From positions 186,001 through 250,000 of the forward strand of contig CP087976.1 in assembly GCA_024426085.1 (NCBI GenBank): a DNA stretch of 64,000 nt, written 5' to 3'. Source of the stretch: Rhizobium sp. RCAM05350 (lineage in GTDB: Bacteria; Pseudomonadota; Alphaproteobacteria; Rhizobiales; Rhizobiaceae). Of this stretch, positions 61,678 to 64,000 are shown one piece after another. How positions within the stretch are numbered: position 1 is the first letter of the stretch; each line of letters starts with the position of its first letter. The notes beneath the pieces are model-generated. The model saw only the letters and a program-made list of their open reading frames with translations. It was not told the origin of the DNA and searched no databases. A program made the position numbers and the translations under genes.

Positions 61678-62474
61678 TCGTATCGCTCCGCAAAATGTTC
61701 GGTCAGCAGATTCATGGACGTCACCAGAAGGGCTATCGCCAAAGCGGGAAAAAGGGTTGGCCACCACATTCCCGATATCAGCTGCTGGTATTCCTCGTTG
61801 ATCATGAGGCCCCAGTCGGCGGTCGGCGGCTGGACGCCAAATCCGAGAAAGGACAAGCTCGTGCGGCGACGAAAATCGCGTAGCAGGTGCGCACCGAGAA
61901 CTCGACGACGATGATCGGGACGGTATTCGGCAGGATCTCGATGAGCATGACATACCAGGCATGTTCGCCTCGAAGTTTCGCTTGAGCAACGTAGTCAAGA
62001 TTTGCCTCGGCGATGACTGCGCTTCGAAACGTTCGAGACACGGGCGCGGCAAAAATCAATCCGATGATCAGCCCGACGCCGATCGTGGTCGGGGTAAGCG
62101 AGACGACAACAGCGAGAGCGATGAGAATGGTCGGGACAGCAAGAATGGCATCGACCAGCCGGCTCAACACCTCGTCGATCCAACCCTGGAAATAGCCGGC
62201 GCAGAAACCCACGATCGCGCCGACAATGATCGAGATAGACGCAGCGAGTGGTGCAATGACAAGGATGGTCCGCGAGCCTGCCAAGACGCGGGCGAACACA
62301 TCGCGTCCGAACTTGTCCGTACCAAACCAGTGTACTGAGGACGGCGGGAGGTAATTGTCAAAGGGCAGCGTGGCCGTCTGGATCCTGTATCGGCAACCAA
62401 GGGTAGGAGAAACCAACGACGATGAAGGCTGCCAGGACAAATGTTCCCAACCATACACCCGGAGAGCGAAACAT
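61674..62474 (-). pseudogene. Dipeptide-type ABC transporter permease, DppC type (frameshifted)
   Basis: About 267-residue permease. ATG 62474 starts FRSPGVWLGTFVLAAFIVVG; after a frameshift near 62370 it reads PFDNYLPPSSVHWFGTDKFGRDVFARVLAGSR, the conserved DppC entry. Helices follow, then the EAA loop (LDYVAQAKLRGEHAWYVMLI, EILPNTVPIIVVEFS). A second frameshift near 61860 leads to LSFLGFGVQPPTADWGLMIN and the stop at 61674, which overlaps the ATPase start. Confidence 0.88.
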
Positions 62475-62486
62475 GATGATGTCCTC

Positions 62487-63438
62487 CTATTTGAACCGAC
62501 GCCGGGGATCCAGCATCTGCACGAGCAGGTCGCCGAGCAGAATGGACAGCATGAAGAAGATGCCCGAGACCAGAACGCTCGACATGAGCATCGGTATGTC
62601 GAGCTTGCGTGCAGCATTCAGGATCAGAAGGCCGATACCGTCATAGTTGAACAGAAGCTCTACGACGGTAAGGCTGCCGAGCAGATAGCCGACCTGGGTT
62701 GCTATCACCGGTATGGTGGGAACGACGCTGTTCGCGAGGACATTCTGGCGAAAGATGTCCGCCTCGCTCGATCCCAGGGTCCTGGCGAAACGCACGTGAT
62801 CCGAAAGATAGACTTCTCGGGCTCGCGCCCTGATCATTCGCGTGAGATACCCGCAAAGAGATAGCGAGATGGTAATGGCGGGCAGAACCAGAGCCCACAA
62901 CCTGTCCCCCAGCCCCCTCCGGCGGACACGTCGGCCGACGTCGGGAAAACTGCCAGCGTTACGCCGAAAATGATCAGCAGCACGACGCCAACGACGAACT
63001 CCGGAATAGCCGTCATGATGACGCTGGCAACGGTTGTCGTTGCGCCAATCCAGTTCCTGTCGTTGCGGGCTGCGGTCAGCCCAATGACCACACTGAAGGG
63101 CAGGGCGATCGCCACGCTGAATGTCGCCAGGAGAAGAGAATTTGCAAAGGCGCGTGCGACGAAGGGACCCACCGCTTCCCGATAGACAAACGAGGTTCCG
63201 AAATTCCCCGGACGAAGTTGCCGACCCATTCCAGATATTGAACGATCACCGGTCGGTTGACGCCGAGGGCCTCGTTGAGCTTGTCAACAGATCGCTGGTC
63301 CGCCATGGAACCTAGAATCCGCCTTCCCACGTCTCCCGGCATCACCTGGATCACGAAGAAGATGATGAAGCTGAGAAGGAGCAGGGAGAGGAGGCTTAGG
63401 CCTCCTCTCCGTAGAAGGGCTTTCACCCCGGAGTTCAT
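62487..63438 (-). pseudogene. Dipeptide-type ABC transporter permease, DppB type (frameshifted)
   Basis: About 317-residue permease. From ATG 63438: RRGGLSLLSLLLLSFIIFFV, IQVMPGDVGRRILG, KLNEALGVNRPVIVQYLEWV, then a frameshift near 63220, SLLLATFSVAIALPFSVVIG and AIPEFVVGVVLLIIFG, then a second near 62905 and LPAITISLSLCGYLTRMIRARA and VLSDH-type EAA segment. The stop at 62487 lies 13 bp before the DppC start. The start overlaps the binding-protein stop (ATGA). Confidence 0.88.
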
Positions 63439-64000
63439 GCGACGAACCCGGCTTCGCCGAGGAACAAATGCCCCATCGCGGTCGGCTCGACGCCGGTTAT
63501 GCGAAAGCGAATGCACTACATTGAAGTTATAGAAATACAGGTTGAGCTGCGGGGTTTCCTCCAGGAGAAGGCGCTGCATGTCGCCGGCCTTTTCCTGCTG
63601 CACTTTCAAATCTGTGGCCGCGAAGTATTCCGCCATGAGGCCGTCGTATGTCGGATTCTTGAAATGCGACGCATTCCAGGGGCCGGACGAGGACAGCTGA
63701 GCGAACAGGAAGACGTTCGGAATGCCGCGATGGCCGTAATCGTCAATTCCGAACGGCGAGTCGAGCATCGGAGATGTGCCGAACTTCAGATCGCCAAAAT
63801 ACTGGTCGACGCCCATCTGGACGATGTTGACGTTGATGCCGATCTCCTTCAACTGATCCTGCACCAAGACCACGAGCTCCGGCGCGACGCCGGATTTCTG
63901 CGCGAGAAGATCGACCGAGAAACCGTCCGGAACGCCTGCCTCGGCCATCAGCGCCTTGGCAGCGGGGATGTCCCTAATACGCTGAGGAACGGATTTGTCG
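63435..64000 (-). pseudogene. Family 5 (peptide/opine-type) ABC transporter substrate-binding protein, C-terminal part
   Basis: The frame enters from the right edge: RIRDIPAAKALMAEAGVPDG, FSVDLLAQKSGVAPELVVLV, QDQLKEIGINVNIVQMGVDQ. The family 5 end follows as YFAATDLKVQQEKAGDMQRL, LLEETPQLNLYFYNFNVVHS, then a frameshift near 63505 and TGVEPTAMGHLFLGEAGFVA with TGA at 63435. The N-terminal signal and most of the ligand domain lie beyond the window. The ALMAEAG and PQLNLYFYN segments are characteristic of DppA/OppA-like proteins. Confidence 0.85.

Noticed and set aside
1-64000. CRISPR arrays, tRNA or rRNA genes, plasmid replication genes
   Set aside because: No regularly spaced repeats, tRNA-like cloverleaf ends, rRNA segments, repABC or conjugation motifs were seen.

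Overview
The gene families, the insertion sequences (IS66, IS630, IS110 and an IS6 relic), the moderately high GC and the CTATCT-type -10 element at 32306 point to an alphaproteobacterium of the Rhizobiaceae (Rhizobium/Agrobacterium/Sinorhizobium type). The window looks like the accessory part of a plasmid or chromid. It holds catabolic operons, each with its own importer and regulator, separated by gene relics and IS debris. No rRNA, tRNA, CRISPR array or replication gene was seen.

Layout. 1-2.3 kb: end of a polyol/sugar operon (alcohol dehydrogenase end, TIM-barrel protein, PfkB kinase). 2.7-3.3 kb: GH15 relic. 3.6-5.3 kb: divergent NmrA-like reductase and TetR regulator. 5.3-6.1 kb: aldehyde dehydrogenase relic. 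6.2-21.9 kb: two long operons diverging from a 296 bp control region. Leftward: ribose-type ABC importer, phthalate-dioxygenase-type reductase, FAD monooxygenase, mannitol-dehydrogenase-like enzyme, SorC regulator. Rightward: epoxide hydrolase, fused 2-oxoacid dehydrogenase E1, free lipoyl domain, alpha/beta hydrolase, FGGY kinase, second SorC regulator. 22-24.6 kb: IS630 and IS110. 24.9-30.3 kb: amino-acid-type ABC importer with two flavin enzymes of organosulfur-acquisition type. 30.4-36.1 kb: IS110 and glycosidase relics, a SorC/transaldolase pair, and IS66 plus enzyme remnants. 36.2-50.7 kb: a LacI-controlled divergent regulon. Leftward are LacI, a YciI-like protein, glycerate kinase and a thioesterase. 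Rightward are CoA-transferase, SDR, ribose-type ABC importer, aldehyde dehydrogenase, HAD phosphatase, DHDPS-family lyase, enoyl-CoA hydratase and GMC oxidoreductase. 51.4-53.1 kb: second NmrA/TetR pair. 53.2-55 kb: membrane PAS-GGDEF diguanylate cyclase. 55.4-64 kb: a leftward amino-acid-derivative operon (peptide-type ABC importer, PLP ammonia-lyase, ornithine-cyclodeaminase-like protein, M20 hydrolase, Asp/Glu racemase).

Two regulons are the best candidates for undescribed pathways. The 6-22 kb pair combines sugar import with oxygenation, epoxide opening, polyol oxidation and lipoate-dependent C-C cleavage, and carries four copies of CGCTCATATG between the operons. The 36-51 kb regulon combines a sugar importer with CoA-dependent degradation, and carries three related GATTTCAC-containing operators.

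Caution: most genes are broken by single-base insertions or deletions, several in homopolymers, although motifs, ribosome binding sites and ATGA overlaps on both sides are intact. This looks more like sequencing error than decay, so entries labelled pseudogene for a frameshift alone may be functional. True relics (internally deleted or truncated) are named as such.
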